Shown here: positions 35,533 through 45,215 of the stretch, one piece after another | How the letters are laid out: the number at the start of each line of letters is the position of its first letter | How positions within the stretch are numbered: the stretch's first letter is position 1 | Position numbers and translations under genes: made by a program | Assembly (NCBI GenBank): GCA_965221205.1 | Contig: OZ244870.1 | Coordinates: 1,488,001-1,552,000 of the forward strand | DNA: 64,000 nt | DNA from: CBDFMG01 sp965221205 [NCBI: bacterium] | GTDB taxonomy: Bacteria > SM23-31 | Reading direction: 5' to 3' | The notes under the pieces: generated by a model | What the model saw: the letters and a program-made list of their open reading frames with translations, nothing else | Database searches by the model: none | What the model was told of the DNA's origin: nothing

Positions 35533-35895
35533 TTAATATCTCTTTTTAGTCGGTTTGGGTTTTAATGTTTTAGCATACTTATAGCTTAAATTAAAAAATT
35601 TCTTTAATTCATTTGTATTCTGCGGTAATATGTCTGGAACGGTTACATATTCTTTCATTACAGCCCCATGCGACTCGTACAAAGTAGTATTATATTGTTT
35701 GAGAAATGCTTCTCTTTCATTTTCAGCAAGTCTGATTCCTAAAGAACTCGCTTCTGAAAGATACGTAAACATATTCCCATTCAAAGAAGTATATTTTAGT
35801 TTAGTGCCCTTCATTTCTACATCCGGATTTGTATCAACTAACTTACTGTATAATTCCAGTTTATCTTGTGGTATTTTAGTAACAGTGTTACTCAT
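35533..35895 (-). CDS. Small TfoX-like domain protein of unknown function
   Basis: The 120-residue protein matches a widespread family of small cytosolic proteins related to the TfoX N-terminal fold: MKGTKLKYTSLNGNMFTYL near 28, LGIRLAENEREAFLKQY near 52, VMKEYVTVPD near 79 and a basic tail LKPKPTKKRY. No role is established for the family as far as I know. There is no clear ribosome site before the ATG. It stands alone about 155 bases from the left end of the intact IS3-type element. Confidence 0.7.
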   Translation of the reverse strand: MSNTVTKIPQDKLELYSKLVDTNPDVEMKGTKLKYTSLNGNMFTYLSEASSLGIRLAENEREAFLKQYNTTLYESHGAVMKEYVTVPDILPQNTNELKKFFNLSYKYAKTLKPKPTKKRY

Positions 35896-36125
35896 ATTTC
35901 TGTATAACCAATGTTGTTAAACAATGAATACTTTAGTAATATTTTGATGACGAAGTTTAAGGTGTATAAACAGTATAAGATAAAAACATGTATAATAGCA
36001 CGGATTAGTATCAGATCTTAGAAAGAGCGGTTCTATTTTCAATTATAATTTGACCTTGCCCCCAAAAGTTGATCCAGATAGTATGTTAGTACAGGGATTA
36101 GATTGAAAAGAAAGGAGCAAGATCA

Positions 36126-36413
36126 ATGGCACGTAGAATTCACACATCAGAACAAATTATCCACAAGCTTCGAGAGGCAGAAGTACTGCTCGCTCAAGGT
36201 CAGTCGGTTCAACAAGCTGCTCGCCAGATTGAGGTTACAGAGCAGACCTATTATCGTTGGCGAAAGGAGTATGGTGGTCTTCGGGTGAATCAGGCGAAAC
36301 GATTGAAAGCGTTAGAGAGAGAGAATATTCGCCTGAAACGCCTGGTTGCCGAGAAAGAGTTGGATATTCAAATCCTCAATGAGACTCTGGCGGTTGATGC
36401 AAAAAACTTCTGA
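36126..36413 (+). CDS. IS3-family transposase OrfA
   Basis: The 95-residue protein has an N-terminal helix-turn-helix (HTSEQIIHKLREAEVLLAQG, then ARQIEVTEQTYYRWRKEYGG) and a C-terminal leucine-zipper-like stretch (LKALERENIRLKRLVAEKEL). It binds the ends of the element and pairs with OrfB. AAGGAG lies eight bases before the ATG. Near its end the sequence A AAA AAC (36401-36407) lies in phase for a -1 ribosomal shift into the orfB frame, giving the OrfAB transposase. Confidence 0.92.
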   Translation: MARRIHTSEQIIHKLREAEVLLAQGQSVQQAARQIEVTEQTYYRWRKEYGGLRVNQAKRLKALERENIRLKRLVAEKELDIQILNETLAVDAKNF

Positions 36414-37291
36414 GCCCGGCGAAGCGACGGGAGGTGGTGCAGCATCTTTGCACGACTCTCGAGATCTCGCAGCGCCGGGCCTGTAGTGTGTTGGGAGTAC
36501 CGCGCAGCACTCATCAATATCGCCCGATTTCTCCTGCGGATGAACCGGTGTTCGTGCAACGTATGGTCGAGTTGGCCACGCAGTATGGTCGGTATGGTTA
36601 TCGACGAATTACCGCACTGTTACAGCCAGAAGGCTTCAAGGTCAATCATAAGAGAGTGGAGCGTTTGTGGCGTCGAGAAGGATTAAAAGTTCCCCGGAGG
36701 CAACCGAAGCGCAAACGGTTATGGCTCAATGACGGTTCGTGTATTCGGCTGCGACCTGCGTACCGGGATCATGTCTGGAGTTATGACTTCATGCAAGCAC
36801 GAACCCGAGAGGGAAGGAGCTATCGTTTGTTAACAATATTAGATGAATACAGTCGGGAGTGTCAGGCAATTGTGGTAGGCAGGAGGCTGACTCACAATGA
36901 CGTCATAGAACATCTTGCAACACTGTTCGTGCAGCGAGGAGTTCCGGTTCACCTGAGAAGTGATAATGGCACAGAGTTCACTGCTCAAGCGGTCCGGACA
37001 TGGCTCATGCGCCTGGGAGTAAAAACATTGTATATTGAACCAGGCAGTCCATGGGAGAACGGGTATATTGAGTCGTTCAATGGCAAACTGCGTGATGAAG
37101 TGCTCAACCGGGAAATCTTCGATACCTTACACGAAGCAAAAGTGCTTGTGGAACGCTGGCGAAATGAGTATAATCATAAGAGACCGCATAGTGCCCTCAG
37201 ATACCGGCCACCCGCCCCCGAGGCCGTTATACCACCGGATTCGGTCTCAAGGCCAATGGATAATACAACAATGAATATATCGATGAATTGA
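36398..37291 (+). CDS. IS3-family transposase OrfB (DDE integrase domain)
   Basis: The frame opens at 36398 just before the slippery site and continues KKLLSPAKRREVVQH. An independent GTG start at 36434 gives 285 residues. In that numbering the catalytic residues are D118 (VWSYDFM), D177 (LRSDNGTEF) and E213 (NGYIESFNGKLRDE), with 35 residues between the last two as expected for DDE integrases. The HTH_21-type segment YGRYGYRRIT lies near residue 51. The protein seems intact and is probably made as an OrfAB fusion through -1 frameshifting. Confidence 0.92.
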   Translation, partial: CKKLLSPAKRREVVQHLCTTLEISQRRACSVLGVPRSTHQYRPISPADEPVFVQRMVELATQYGRYGYRRITALLQPEGFKVNHKRVERLWRREGLKVPRRQPKRKRLWLNDGSCIRLRPAYRDHVWSYDFMQARTREGRSYRLLTILDEYSRECQAIVVGRRLTHNDVIEHLATLFVQRGVPVHLRSDNGTEFTAQAVRTWLMRLGVKTLYIEPGSPWENGYIESFNGKLRDEVLNREIFDTLHEAKVLVERWRNEYNHKRPHSALRYRPPAPEAVIPPDSVSRPMDNTTMNISMN

Positions 37292-37367
37292 CTAACTTAA
37301 AAAGTGGCCCAAACAATTGGGGCAGGTTACATTCCTCCAGATATTTAGAAGTATAATAGTACTCTGC

Positions 37368-39086
37368 TTATTGGTCGATCGTGAGCGTCTGTATATCACG
37401 TCCGGCTTTTGGTGCCCACGCTTTGACAGTCACCTCGATAGGCCCGGAACCGCTTACACGGACTATCCACGAAACCGATTCTGTCGATTGGTCATCACCC
37501 CCGCCCCATGATCGGATATAGGCGAGTATGCCTTTAATATGGCCGATCTGCTTGAGTGATTCATCATCAACCAACTCACCGCCGTTTATCTCAATTTCGG
37601 CTACTGCCGGGAGATCACGCCCGATTTCAATTGCGCGTTGGGTAACATAGGTTGAGAGCCATCCGTCGTTGCGGACATAGGCGGTGATGCGGTATTCTCG
37701 GCGTGAAAGTTTTTCAACACTTACATCTGCAATGCGGAGCAGGGGAGAAAGGTCGGCAAAATAGAGGAGATAATCGAACTGTTGTTCACTATGCATTTTA
37801 AGCGTACCGTCAACTGCCGGAGGAATGCCCCGCTCACCCCCGATCTCAACATCACCGAGAACCGGATGGTCATATGGGGTCCATGGAGAAAAATACTGAC
37901 CGTCTTTTTCTTCCCAGTGCCATTTGTCAATTTCATCTTCTCTGATCCATCCGTCGTTATTGTAATCAGGTGCTGAGCCGTTTACCTCGGGTGTGATACT
38001 ATGAATTCCTACTTGCATATAGGCCCAATCGTCCATAAATCCGTACATTGTATCCCGGTATCCGTACTGTTCTTTCGTCTCCGGATTTATCTCGCTCGTA
38101 TTGAACAGAAAGCTGTAGTAATTGTTCTCCATAATGCCGCCGTCGCTCAGATACGACCAAACAGCGCCCGAACGGACATAAAAGTGATTGTCCTCAGGTG
38201 GCATTGTCTCGTACGGTTCATTCATCGGCGGCCGTACCATGTAACTCCGTGAACCCCCACCGGAGTGGATAGTATAGGTGAAATAGATATTATTAAATTC
38301 TTCGATAAAATCCGCAACAGCAGCAACCTCGGGAAGTGAAAACGGACGGGGTCCGGCACCAGGTTCCTGGGGGCGCCATCCGGCAGACCAGTTCCGGTTA
38401 AAATCCGCACCCTCTCGTTCTCCTGTTACACGGTTACGCGTCCTTCTATTCAGAAACGGCGGGAAATATGAGGAGAAGCCAGTCTCAACCTCCGGACTTT
38501 CGAGATAATAACGGTAACCGTCTCCGCCGGAATCATCCTTCACCCGCATCTGCGTGATGTAGCCGTCTCCATTGAGGTCTTTCCCAGGGATGTCGCTCGG
38601 ATTATGTCCCGGCCAGGCAGGATGCAGTGACAGCAGCATATCACCACCGTCTGCATCAAACACCGGCATAACATAAAACGTGCGTGTGTCGATGAGCCGG
38701 GTAACATTTTCATCATTACCATAGCTATAGAGCATCCGCTCGATGAAATAGTGCAGATACTGCCGCCCCGTTAACTCACCAGCATGGATATTGCCGTCCA
38801 TCCAGAGTCCCGGTTTCGTTGTGCCGGGGCCGGTCTTAATGTTGGTAATTTCCATGACCCAGAGGTTTTTACCCCTGCGGGTTTTCCCGAGGTTATGAAC
38901 CCGTGCGATGTCCGGATATTTGTCTGCCAATTCATTCAACCGCGCGCTGACCTCTTCATTGAGCGGATAAGGCCATCTTCCATAGTCAAATGTGAAACCG
39001 TCAACGGGTTTATTTTTGAGGTATTGCGCCGATACTTCCAGAGCTGTAAACTGGAGAAAGAGCGCGATAATCAAAACAAAACTCAT
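37368..39086 (-). CDS. Secreted M14 zinc carboxypeptidase, tandem copy 1
   Basis: The 572-residue protein has a Sec signal cut near VSAQ (residue 20) and an M14 peptidase domain. Zinc ligands are H101 and E104 (GNIHAGELTGR) and the later His in YTIHSGGGSR; the catalytic Glu lies in HSITPEVNG. Two EF-hand-like loops are embedded: DLNGDGYITQMR and DYNNDGWIREDE. About 150 residues of beta-rich C-terminus follow. M14 enzymes trim C-terminal residues from peptides or cut peptidoglycan stems. AGGAGG precedes the ATG. It is the last of three paralogues in one run, 43 bases after copy 2. Confidence 0.9.
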   Translation of the reverse strand: MSFVLIIALFLQFTALEVSAQYLKNKPVDGFTFDYGRWPYPLNEEVSARLNELADKYPDIARVHNLGKTRRGKNLWVMEITNIKTGPGTTKPGLWMDGNIHAGELTGRQYLHYFIERMLYSYGNDENVTRLIDTRTFYVMPVFDADGGDMLLSLHPAWPGHNPSDIPGKDLNGDGYITQMRVKDDSGGDGYRYYLESPEVETGFSSYFPPFLNRRTRNRVTGEREGADFNRNWSAGWRPQEPGAGPRPFSLPEVAAVADFIEEFNNIYFTYTIHSGGGSRSYMVRPPMNEPYETMPPEDNHFYVRSGAVWSYLSDGGIMENNYYSFLFNTSEINPETKEQYGYRDTMYGFMDDWAYMQVGIHSITPEVNGSAPDYNNDGWIREDEIDKWHWEEKDGQYFSPWTPYDHPVLGDVEIGGERGIPPAVDGTLKMHSEQQFDYLLYFADLSPLLRIADVSVEKLSRREYRITAYVRNDGWLSTYVTQRAIEIGRDLPAVAEIEINGGELVDDESLKQIGHIKGILAYIRSWGGGDDQSTESVSWIVRVSGSGPIEVTVKAWAPKAGRDIQTLTIDQ

Positions 39087-39129
39087 GGAGAATCCTCCTC
39101 ACTCAAAAATGGTAATAAATGTAAAATGT

Positions 39130-40830
39130 TTATTCGATAGTTATTGATTTACTGTCAGATCCGCCTTTATGTGCCCAGGTATTGACCGTAATTTGCAGTG
39201 GTCCCGACTCTATTAAGCGGACTGTCCATTCCACAGTCTGCGACGGAACATCTTTACCTTCATCCCAATTCCGGATATCACTCCATTTCCCCAGTAGATG
39301 CCCGATATTGGTTCTGCTGACACCATCAACAATTTCACCTCCCGTTATGTCAAGATCAACAATAACCGGAAAATCCTTTCTATTCGCAATTGCTTGACGA
39401 GTTACATAGGTTGCCAACCAGCCATCATTTTTCACAGTTGCAGTTATTTTGTACTCACGGCGTGACAACTGCTTTGATTGCATATCGACTATCGAAATCT
39501 CGGGCGCAAGATTGGCGATATTCAGCAGTAATTTGTACTGAATATCTGCATCCCTGTCGAGTTTGCGTCCGTATGCCTGCGGCATATCACGATCACCGCC
39601 GATTTCGATTTCACCGAGTTCAGGATGGTTATATGGTTTCCACTCAGCAAAAAATCTTCCCCCTTCTTCTTCTTCATTCCACCGCATCACCTCCTGACCG
39701 GTGATAAAACCGTCGCCATTATAATCAATACCGACGCCAGAACATTCGGGTGTAAGGCTGTGAATACCCATATGGCTGTATGCCCAATCACCGGCAAATC
39801 CTGCCATAGTGGCTGTGTATCCCATTTGTTTTCCTTCTTCATCGGTCCGTCCGGCGGTAAAAACATAACTGTAGAAATTATTCTCCATAAGACCGCCTTC
39901 ATTCAGCATTGACCAGATTGCCCCGACACGGACATAAAAATCGTTGTCCTCATGATGCATAGTCTGATACGGATAGTTGAAGGGTGGACGAACCTGATAG
40001 TTCTTGATGCCTCCCCCGGTATGAATCGTATAGTGAAAGAAAATATTTTTATGTTCTGCAATAAACTTTGCTACAGCATATACCTCGGGCAGTGAAAATG
40101 GATAAGGACCACCACCCGGTTCTTCCGGACGCCATCCTGCTGACCAATTCCTGTTAAAATCGGTTGGTTCACGATCTCCCGAAGCTTTCCGGTATCGGGA
40201 ATATGTGCCACGGACTTCAACATTGATATCCTGCCCCTCGATATAAGTGCGGTAACCGTTATTTGCTGAAACGTCTTTGACACGCATCCGTGTAATATAC
40301 CCGTCACCATCAAGGTCTTTTCCTATATGCCGCTCCGGTTCATGACCGGGCCAGGAAGGCTGTCGTGTCAAAAACCACTCACCCGCATCGGGATTGAGAA
40401 TTGGAAGTATGTAATACGTCCGCGTATCGACGAGCCGTGTCACTTCCGGGTCCTTTCTGTAGCTTGCCAGTAATCTCTCATAGAAATACCGGAGGTATCG
40501 CCGTCCGGGTAGTTCATCAGGATGGAGGTTTGAATCCATCCACATTGCCGGTTTCGATTCGCCTGGTCCGGTTTCCTGATTGGTTACCTCAATTAACCAG
40601 AGATCATAACCGCCCGTGCTTTCACCGATGTTGTGCAGTCTGACTAATTTTGGATAACGCAGGGCAAGAGTCTCCATCCGTTCTAATTCTTCCGCATGCA
40701 GCGGGTAAGGCCACCGGCGGGAGTCGAATTGCTCCTTTGAGAGTTGTGTGTCCTGAAGTTCAATTCGCTGTGCCTCGGCCTCTGTAATTGAGAGAACAAT
40801 CGCAGCAAAAAGAAAAATGTAAAATCTCAT
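39130..40830 (-). CDS. Secreted M14 zinc carboxypeptidase, tandem copy 2
   Basis: The 566-residue protein has a Sec signal ending near AEAQ at residue 21 and the same layout as its neighbours. Zinc ligands H103 and E106 lie in NLHPDELPGR, so the usual HxxE is kept although the loop differs (HPDE against HAGE). The third ligand is in YTIHTGGGIK and the catalytic Glu in LTPECSGVG. EF-hand-like loops are DLDGDGYITRMR and DYNGDGFITGQE. AAGGAGGG precedes the ATG. The altered zinc loop suggests a different side-chain preference from copies 1 and 3; this is inference. Confidence 0.9.
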   Translation of the reverse strand: MRFYIFLFAAIVLSITEAEAQRIELQDTQLSKEQFDSRRWPYPLHAEELERMETLALRYPKLVRLHNIGESTGGYDLWLIEVTNQETGPGESKPAMWMDSNLHPDELPGRRYLRYFYERLLASYRKDPEVTRLVDTRTYYILPILNPDAGEWFLTRQPSWPGHEPERHIGKDLDGDGYITRMRVKDVSANNGYRTYIEGQDINVEVRGTYSRYRKASGDREPTDFNRNWSAGWRPEEPGGGPYPFSLPEVYAVAKFIAEHKNIFFHYTIHTGGGIKNYQVRPPFNYPYQTMHHEDNDFYVRVGAIWSMLNEGGLMENNFYSYVFTAGRTDEEGKQMGYTATMAGFAGDWAYSHMGIHSLTPECSGVGIDYNGDGFITGQEVMRWNEEEEGGRFFAEWKPYNHPELGEIEIGGDRDMPQAYGRKLDRDADIQYKLLLNIANLAPEISIVDMQSKQLSRREYKITATVKNDGWLATYVTRQAIANRKDFPVIVDLDITGGEIVDGVSRTNIGHLLGKWSDIRNWDEGKDVPSQTVEWTVRLIESGPLQITVNTWAHKGGSDSKSITIE

Positions 40831-40896
40831 GAATAGCCCTCCTTACATTAAGGCTGATATTCTAAATAGAATACAATAACTTTTTAAACCAATTTA

Positions 40897-42735
40897 TTAT
40901 TCATTTTCAATTACAATGCGCTGTATATCACGACCAGCTTTATGGGCACGTGCTTCGACTGAGACAGTAAGCAGCTCTGAACCTGTTTTTTTAACCGTCC
41001 ATTCCACCGTTTTTGTCGATTCGTCATATCCCTGGCCCCAGCGCCATATATAGGCGATCTTGCCGAGAATATGGCCAATATTCTGGAGCGGATCACCCTC
41101 AATCACTTCGCCGCCTTCAACACTAATCCCGGCAAGAATAGGAAAGTCGCGTCGAATTTTCAATGCGTTCCGTGTCACATAGGTCGAGAGCCACCCCTCG
41201 TTCTGGACGGTGGCAGTGATTTTATACTCATTCCTTCTGAGACGCTCGGATGATACATCGAGCACTTTAATCACTGGAGCAAGCTCAGAGATGTGCATCA
41301 TCAACTTAAAATGTTTCTCGCATTCTGTCTTGAGCCTCTCATCAACTGCAACCGGAAGAGCACGGACACCCCCGATTTCAACCTCACCGAGCAGTGGATG
41401 ATTATACGACTTCCAATCGACATAGTATTGCCCCCCTTTTTCCTCATCGCTCCATCGGATAATCTCAAATTCGGTAACATAACTGTCGCCGTCGTAATCG
41501 CGGCCGGCACCGTTAAACTCGGGTGTCAAACCGTGAATTCCGTTGTGCATATACTGCCAATCGATACTGAATCCGTGATTCGATTTGCCATAGTAGCCAA
41601 CTTTTACTTCCTGGCTTGCCCAATCACTTTCAAACAAATCGCCATTGCTGATGACCGACCAATCCTGTCCGAGACGTACATAAAATTCATTATCCTCCGG
41701 CGGCATGAACTCATACGGGTGGTCCATTGGCGGTCGGACAATGTAATTTTTAGCCTGATTATCAGCGTGAATATTGTAATAAAAATAGATGTTTTTATGG
41801 TCTGTCATAAATTTTACTGCGGCGCGAAGTTCGGGTATGTAAAAGGGAAATGGTCCTGATGAACGTAATGAAGGATCCCACTCAGCTGACCATCCCCGAT
41901 TAAAATTCTGCGGTGCAAGATCGACACTCACTTCCCGTTCAAAACTCTGCCCCTCGGTATAGACAGCATACCGGTCTTCATGTTGGACCATAGGATCGTC
42001 GAAAAGTTCCGGATCACCGGGAATCCGTTTCCAACCGATATCGGGTTCTTCCCAATTGAAGAAGAGAGTATCGGAATATGTAGTCGGAAGATAATTCATT
42101 CGTCCCCCATCTCTTCTTCTGATTTCGAGCATCAACCGTGGATCCCTCTTACTCTCATACGATCTCCCGTTCGGGTCTTTTTTCCGCATCTGAGTAATAT
42201 AGCCATCACCGTCAAGATCCTGCCCATTGTGCTGTTCGGGTTTATGTTCCGGCCAGGAGGGATGGCGGGTAAGAACTCTCTCGCCGCCGTCAGCGTCGAA
42301 CATGGGATTGACATAAAACACACGGGTATCGACAAGACGTGTAATTTTCTCGTCCTTACCGTAACGGGCAAGCGTCCGCTCAATAAAATACATCATCGTC
42401 GGACGGCCATTTACTTCACCGGCATGCATGTTCCCGTCAAAATAGAGCCCCGGCTTATCTTCGTCAGGTCCGGTTGCCTTATTGGTGATTTCCATAAGGA
42501 GCATATCTCGTCCTTCCTGTGTTGTTCCCATCACGTGCAGTGTTGCAATCTCAGGATAGTCGTCTGCAAGCTCATACAAACGCTTGGCATTTTCCTCGTA
42601 CAACGGATATGGCCAGCGGCTGAAATCGAAATCAATATCTATGAGAGTTTCATGAAAAAATTCATTGATTTCTTGCGCGGAAACAGGAAATGAAATAAAC
42701 ACTACTAATATCATTGAGTAAAGAAGGGAACGCAT
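40897..42735 (-). CDS. Secreted M14 zinc carboxypeptidase, tandem copy 3 (first in the run)
   Basis: The 612-residue protein has a Sec signal ending VSAQ at residue 21. Zinc ligands H104 and E107 lie in GNMHAGEVNGR, the third in YYNIHADNQAK, and the catalytic Glu in LTPEFNGAG. EF-hand-like loops are DLDGDGYITQMR and DYDGDSYVTEFE. It is about 40 residues longer than the others because of an insertion after the first loop. AGGAGGAG precedes the ATG. The 67-base and 43-base gaps that follow make one transcript for all three genes likely, with the promoter in the AT-rich region above 42,735. Confidence 0.9.
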   Translation of the reverse strand: MRSLLYSMILVVFISFPVSAQEINEFFHETLIDIDFDFSRWPYPLYEENAKRLYELADDYPEIATLHVMGTTQEGRDMLLMEITNKATGPDEDKPGLYFDGNMHAGEVNGRPTMMYFIERTLARYGKDEKITRLVDTRVFYVNPMFDADGGERVLTRHPSWPEHKPEQHNGQDLDGDGYITQMRKKDPNGRSYESKRDPRLMLEIRRRDGGRMNYLPTTYSDTLFFNWEEPDIGWKRIPGDPELFDDPMVQHEDRYAVYTEGQSFEREVSVDLAPQNFNRGWSAEWDPSLRSSGPFPFYIPELRAAVKFMTDHKNIYFYYNIHADNQAKNYIVRPPMDHPYEFMPPEDNEFYVRLGQDWSVISNGDLFESDWASQEVKVGYYGKSNHGFSIDWQYMHNGIHGLTPEFNGAGRDYDGDSYVTEFEIIRWSDEEKGGQYYVDWKSYNHPLLGEVEIGGVRALPVAVDERLKTECEKHFKLMMHISELAPVIKVLDVSSERLRRNEYKITATVQNEGWLSTYVTRNALKIRRDFPILAGISVEGGEVIEGDPLQNIGHILGKIAYIWRWGQGYDESTKTVEWTVKKTGSELLTVSVEARAHKAGRDIQRIVIENE

Positions 42736-43232
42736 GTGACTCCTCCTCAGTAAGCGGTATAATCTTTTTATAATTGGATATTTTTATATGATTTGATTAC
42801 TATTGTTGTTAGACTGCTAGTAATAAATATTAGACTAAAAGTGCACACTTTATAATCTGATTTTAGGTCCATGTTAATTCCTAATCGTGGCAAGAAAGAA
42901 TAATAATGGTTAGAATGATATCTGGCGCAAACCATCTCGTCTCTGAAACTTTACCAAATCACTTGCCGAATTTTTAGCGAATTATCTATATGTTTTGTGT
43001 GAATTCCTTGTGATAAGGATATTATAGTTGACTTATCGAGTGGTAATAAAATTATACATTTTAAAAAAGGTTAAATTCAATAATTTACTCAAATACTTTA
43101 ATACGGGTAACACTATGGTTGTTTATCATGATTCTTAGGGCAATCCGCTTCATACTTTGTCGAAAGGTACCTGGTTCATCAATGGGATTCCGGTTGAAAT
43201 GACACTAAATACTCACGTGCAACATTATACAT
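42736..43232. other. Intergenic stretch of 497 bases
   Basis: This AT-rich region lies upstream of the M14 run and downstream of the amidase gene, both on the minus strand. It should hold the M14 promoter. No gene, hairpin with a T run or repeat stands out. Confidence 0.4.
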
Positions 43233-44993
43233 TTATGCCATACTCGGATGGCGGCGGTGATGACCAGTTTTCGACTGAAACGCATGAGCGACTTTCAACA
43301 TTACGTCGTCTCCGAAGAGTGTTCCTGTCAGACGCAGTGTACCTGGCATTCCCTCATCATAAAATCCGTGTGGAACACTAATCTCCGGATGGCCGGTGAT
43401 GTTTGTCAGATAAACACTGCTGCCTATTATGAGGTTGAAGTCCTTCAATGCTGTATTGAACTCTTCGATCATGCGCGATCTGATCCGGTTTGCCTGGAGG
43501 TACTCGACGGCAGGAATCAGACGGCCGAATCGGAGAGATGACGGATACCCGCTCGATTCAGGTTGGTCTGACATTATATCGAGATTGCCGCTCCGTGTTA
43601 ATTCGTCGAGTGCTGCCGCACTTTCAACATTAAAAAGAATGCCAAATAAATCGGCCTGCATTTCCGGCATCTCAAAGGGAACGACTTCTGCACCGAGGGA
43701 GCGGAATATTTTGACAGCTTCTCCTTCATAATGACGGGAGAGTTCAAGTCTTCTGCCTGTTACTTCATGGTCTTCTTCGACAGGGTCTTCCTGTTCAACA
43801 ATGTTCGGCCAATACCCGATTCTGAGCCCGGCCAGGTCTATCGATCCATCCCAATTAAACGGAACATCATAAACAGTATTATCTTTTCCATCCGGGCCGG
43901 AGATTGTATTAAATACAATCGCACAGTCTTCGGCTGATCTGCACAATGGTCCGACTTTATCGAGTGTCCAGCTCAGAGCCATACACCCATACCTGCTGAT
44001 TCTACCATAGGTCGGACGCATACCTGACAGACCACACGCCGATGCGGGCGAGGTGATCGATCCGGCTGTTTCAGTCCCAACGGCAAAACCGACAAGTCCG
44101 CCAGAAGTTGCCGAAGCAGGACCTGCCGAGGAACCGTATGCATTCAGTTTCGGATTCCATGGATTTCTGGTTGTGCCTCGAAACCAATCGGCACCCGACG
44201 CAAGTGCTCCTGTAGAAAGTTTTGCAACCAAAACAGCGCCAGCTTCAGAAAGTATCTCAAATACTGACGCATTGACATCAAAAAAACGGTCTTTATAAGG
44301 GGATGCACCCCAGGTTGTCCGGTAACCCTTAACGGAGAAAAGGTCTTTGATACCGTAAGGGATACCGTGTAGCGGCCCTTTGTATACACCCGTTGCAATT
44401 TCCGCGTCGGCTTTCTTTGCTTGTTGCAGTGCTAAATCTTCGGTGAGGCTCACCACACAAAAAAGGGCAGGATCATACTTTTTTAATCGCGATAAATAAA
44501 GTTTTGTCAGATCGGTTGAAGTGATTTGTCGGGATTCGATGAGACGGGATAAATGTGTAACCGGTAAAAAAGCAATCTCTTCATCCGAATCGGGCATCGA
44601 CACTGAAACACTACTTCGCTGAAATGATCCTTCTCCACGGGGAATATTCATCCAGGCAGGTACGGGTTTAAAATCGATTGCAGGCATCTCGCTGTTTTTT
44701 ATGTCTAATTCCTGCATTGCTTTATAATTTGACATCATTCCATTTTCACTACTTAACATCCTCGCAAACCGTTCATAATACTCCTGTGGAAATTTAATTC
44801 CGGCAATACGGGCCGCAGATCGCACCATTTCCGTTGTAATCGATTGGGCATCCTGGGCAGCATGTGCAAGAGCTCCCGGGAACAGGGTGGAACCAAGACC
44901 GAGGACTGAACACCATTCGACAAACTTTCTGCGGTTGATTGTTATGCGATTAGTGTCGGTATCTTTTGCACTATTATGGTTGGTATTCTTCAT
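43233..44993 (-). CDS. Exported amidase (amidase-signature family) with Tat-type signal
   Basis: The 586-residue protein begins with a twin-arginine signal (NRRKFVEWCSVLGLG, 20-34). The amidase-signature domain carries the Ser-cisSer-Lys triad: K216 (GIPYGIKDLF), S289 (YGSSAGPAS) and S312 (TAGSITSPAS). Family members hydrolyse amide bonds in small molecules or peptides. The linker domain of about 120 residues before the lysine is longer than in GatA, and the signal argues against the tRNA amidotransferase role. I chose the ATG at 44993 because AAAGG lies seven bases upstream; the longer frame from 45008 lacks this. It sits upstream of the M14 peptidases and may work on their products. Confidence 0.88.
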   Translation of the reverse strand: MKNTNHNSAKDTDTNRITINRRKFVEWCSVLGLGSTLFPGALAHAAQDAQSITTEMVRSAARIAGIKFPQEYYERFARMLSSENGMMSNYKAMQELDIKNSEMPAIDFKPVPAWMNIPRGEGSFQRSSVSVSMPDSDEEIAFLPVTHLSRLIESRQITSTDLTKLYLSRLKKYDPALFCVVSLTEDLALQQAKKADAEIATGVYKGPLHGIPYGIKDLFSVKGYRTTWGASPYKDRFFDVNASVFEILSEAGAVLVAKLSTGALASGADWFRGTTRNPWNPKLNAYGSSAGPASATSGGLVGFAVGTETAGSITSPASACGLSGMRPTYGRISRYGCMALSWTLDKVGPLCRSAEDCAIVFNTISGPDGKDNTVYDVPFNWDGSIDLAGLRIGYWPNIVEQEDPVEEDHEVTGRRLELSRHYEGEAVKIFRSLGAEVVPFEMPEMQADLFGILFNVESAAALDELTRSGNLDIMSDQPESSGYPSSLRFGRLIPAVEYLQANRIRSRMIEEFNTALKDFNLIIGSSVYLTNITGHPEISVPHGFYDEGMPGTLRLTGTLFGDDVMLKVAHAFQSKTGHHRRHPSMA

Positions 44994-45215
44994 GATGAGA
45001 CCTTTCATGTCGTAGCCAACAAGAGGTAGTATATAATATGAGATAATTATAAATGTATAATGGTGGTGTTTCGAATAGACAGTATGAATCGATGCTACAA
45101 TTTAGGAGGTGAAAGGTTAAATGCAAGAGAAAATCGATCGAGCAATGCGCAACAGACATCTTAAATTTTAAAATATAATAAAAAAATAAACATTGCAAAG
45201 AGCAAACATTTCAAA

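Larger units (their letters stand above)
36051..37329 (+). mobile_element. Intact IS3-family insertion sequence (IS407-like subgroup)
   Basis: The element is about 1,279 bases with related inverted ends: TGACCTTGCCCCC at the left and TAACCTGCCCC at the right (read inward). It carries complete orfA and orfB in the usual order with a -1 frameshift site between them. The orfB end HSALRYRPPAPEA and the orfA type suggest the IS407-like group. I see no target duplication next to the ends. The right end lies 38 bases from the stop codon of the first M14 peptidase gene. A degenerate copy lies at 16277-17321. Confidence 0.9.

Noticed and set aside
43233-44993. GatA subunit of the tRNA amidotransferase
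   Set aside because: The protein has a twin-arginine export signal and a longer N-terminal domain, and gatB/gatC are absent.
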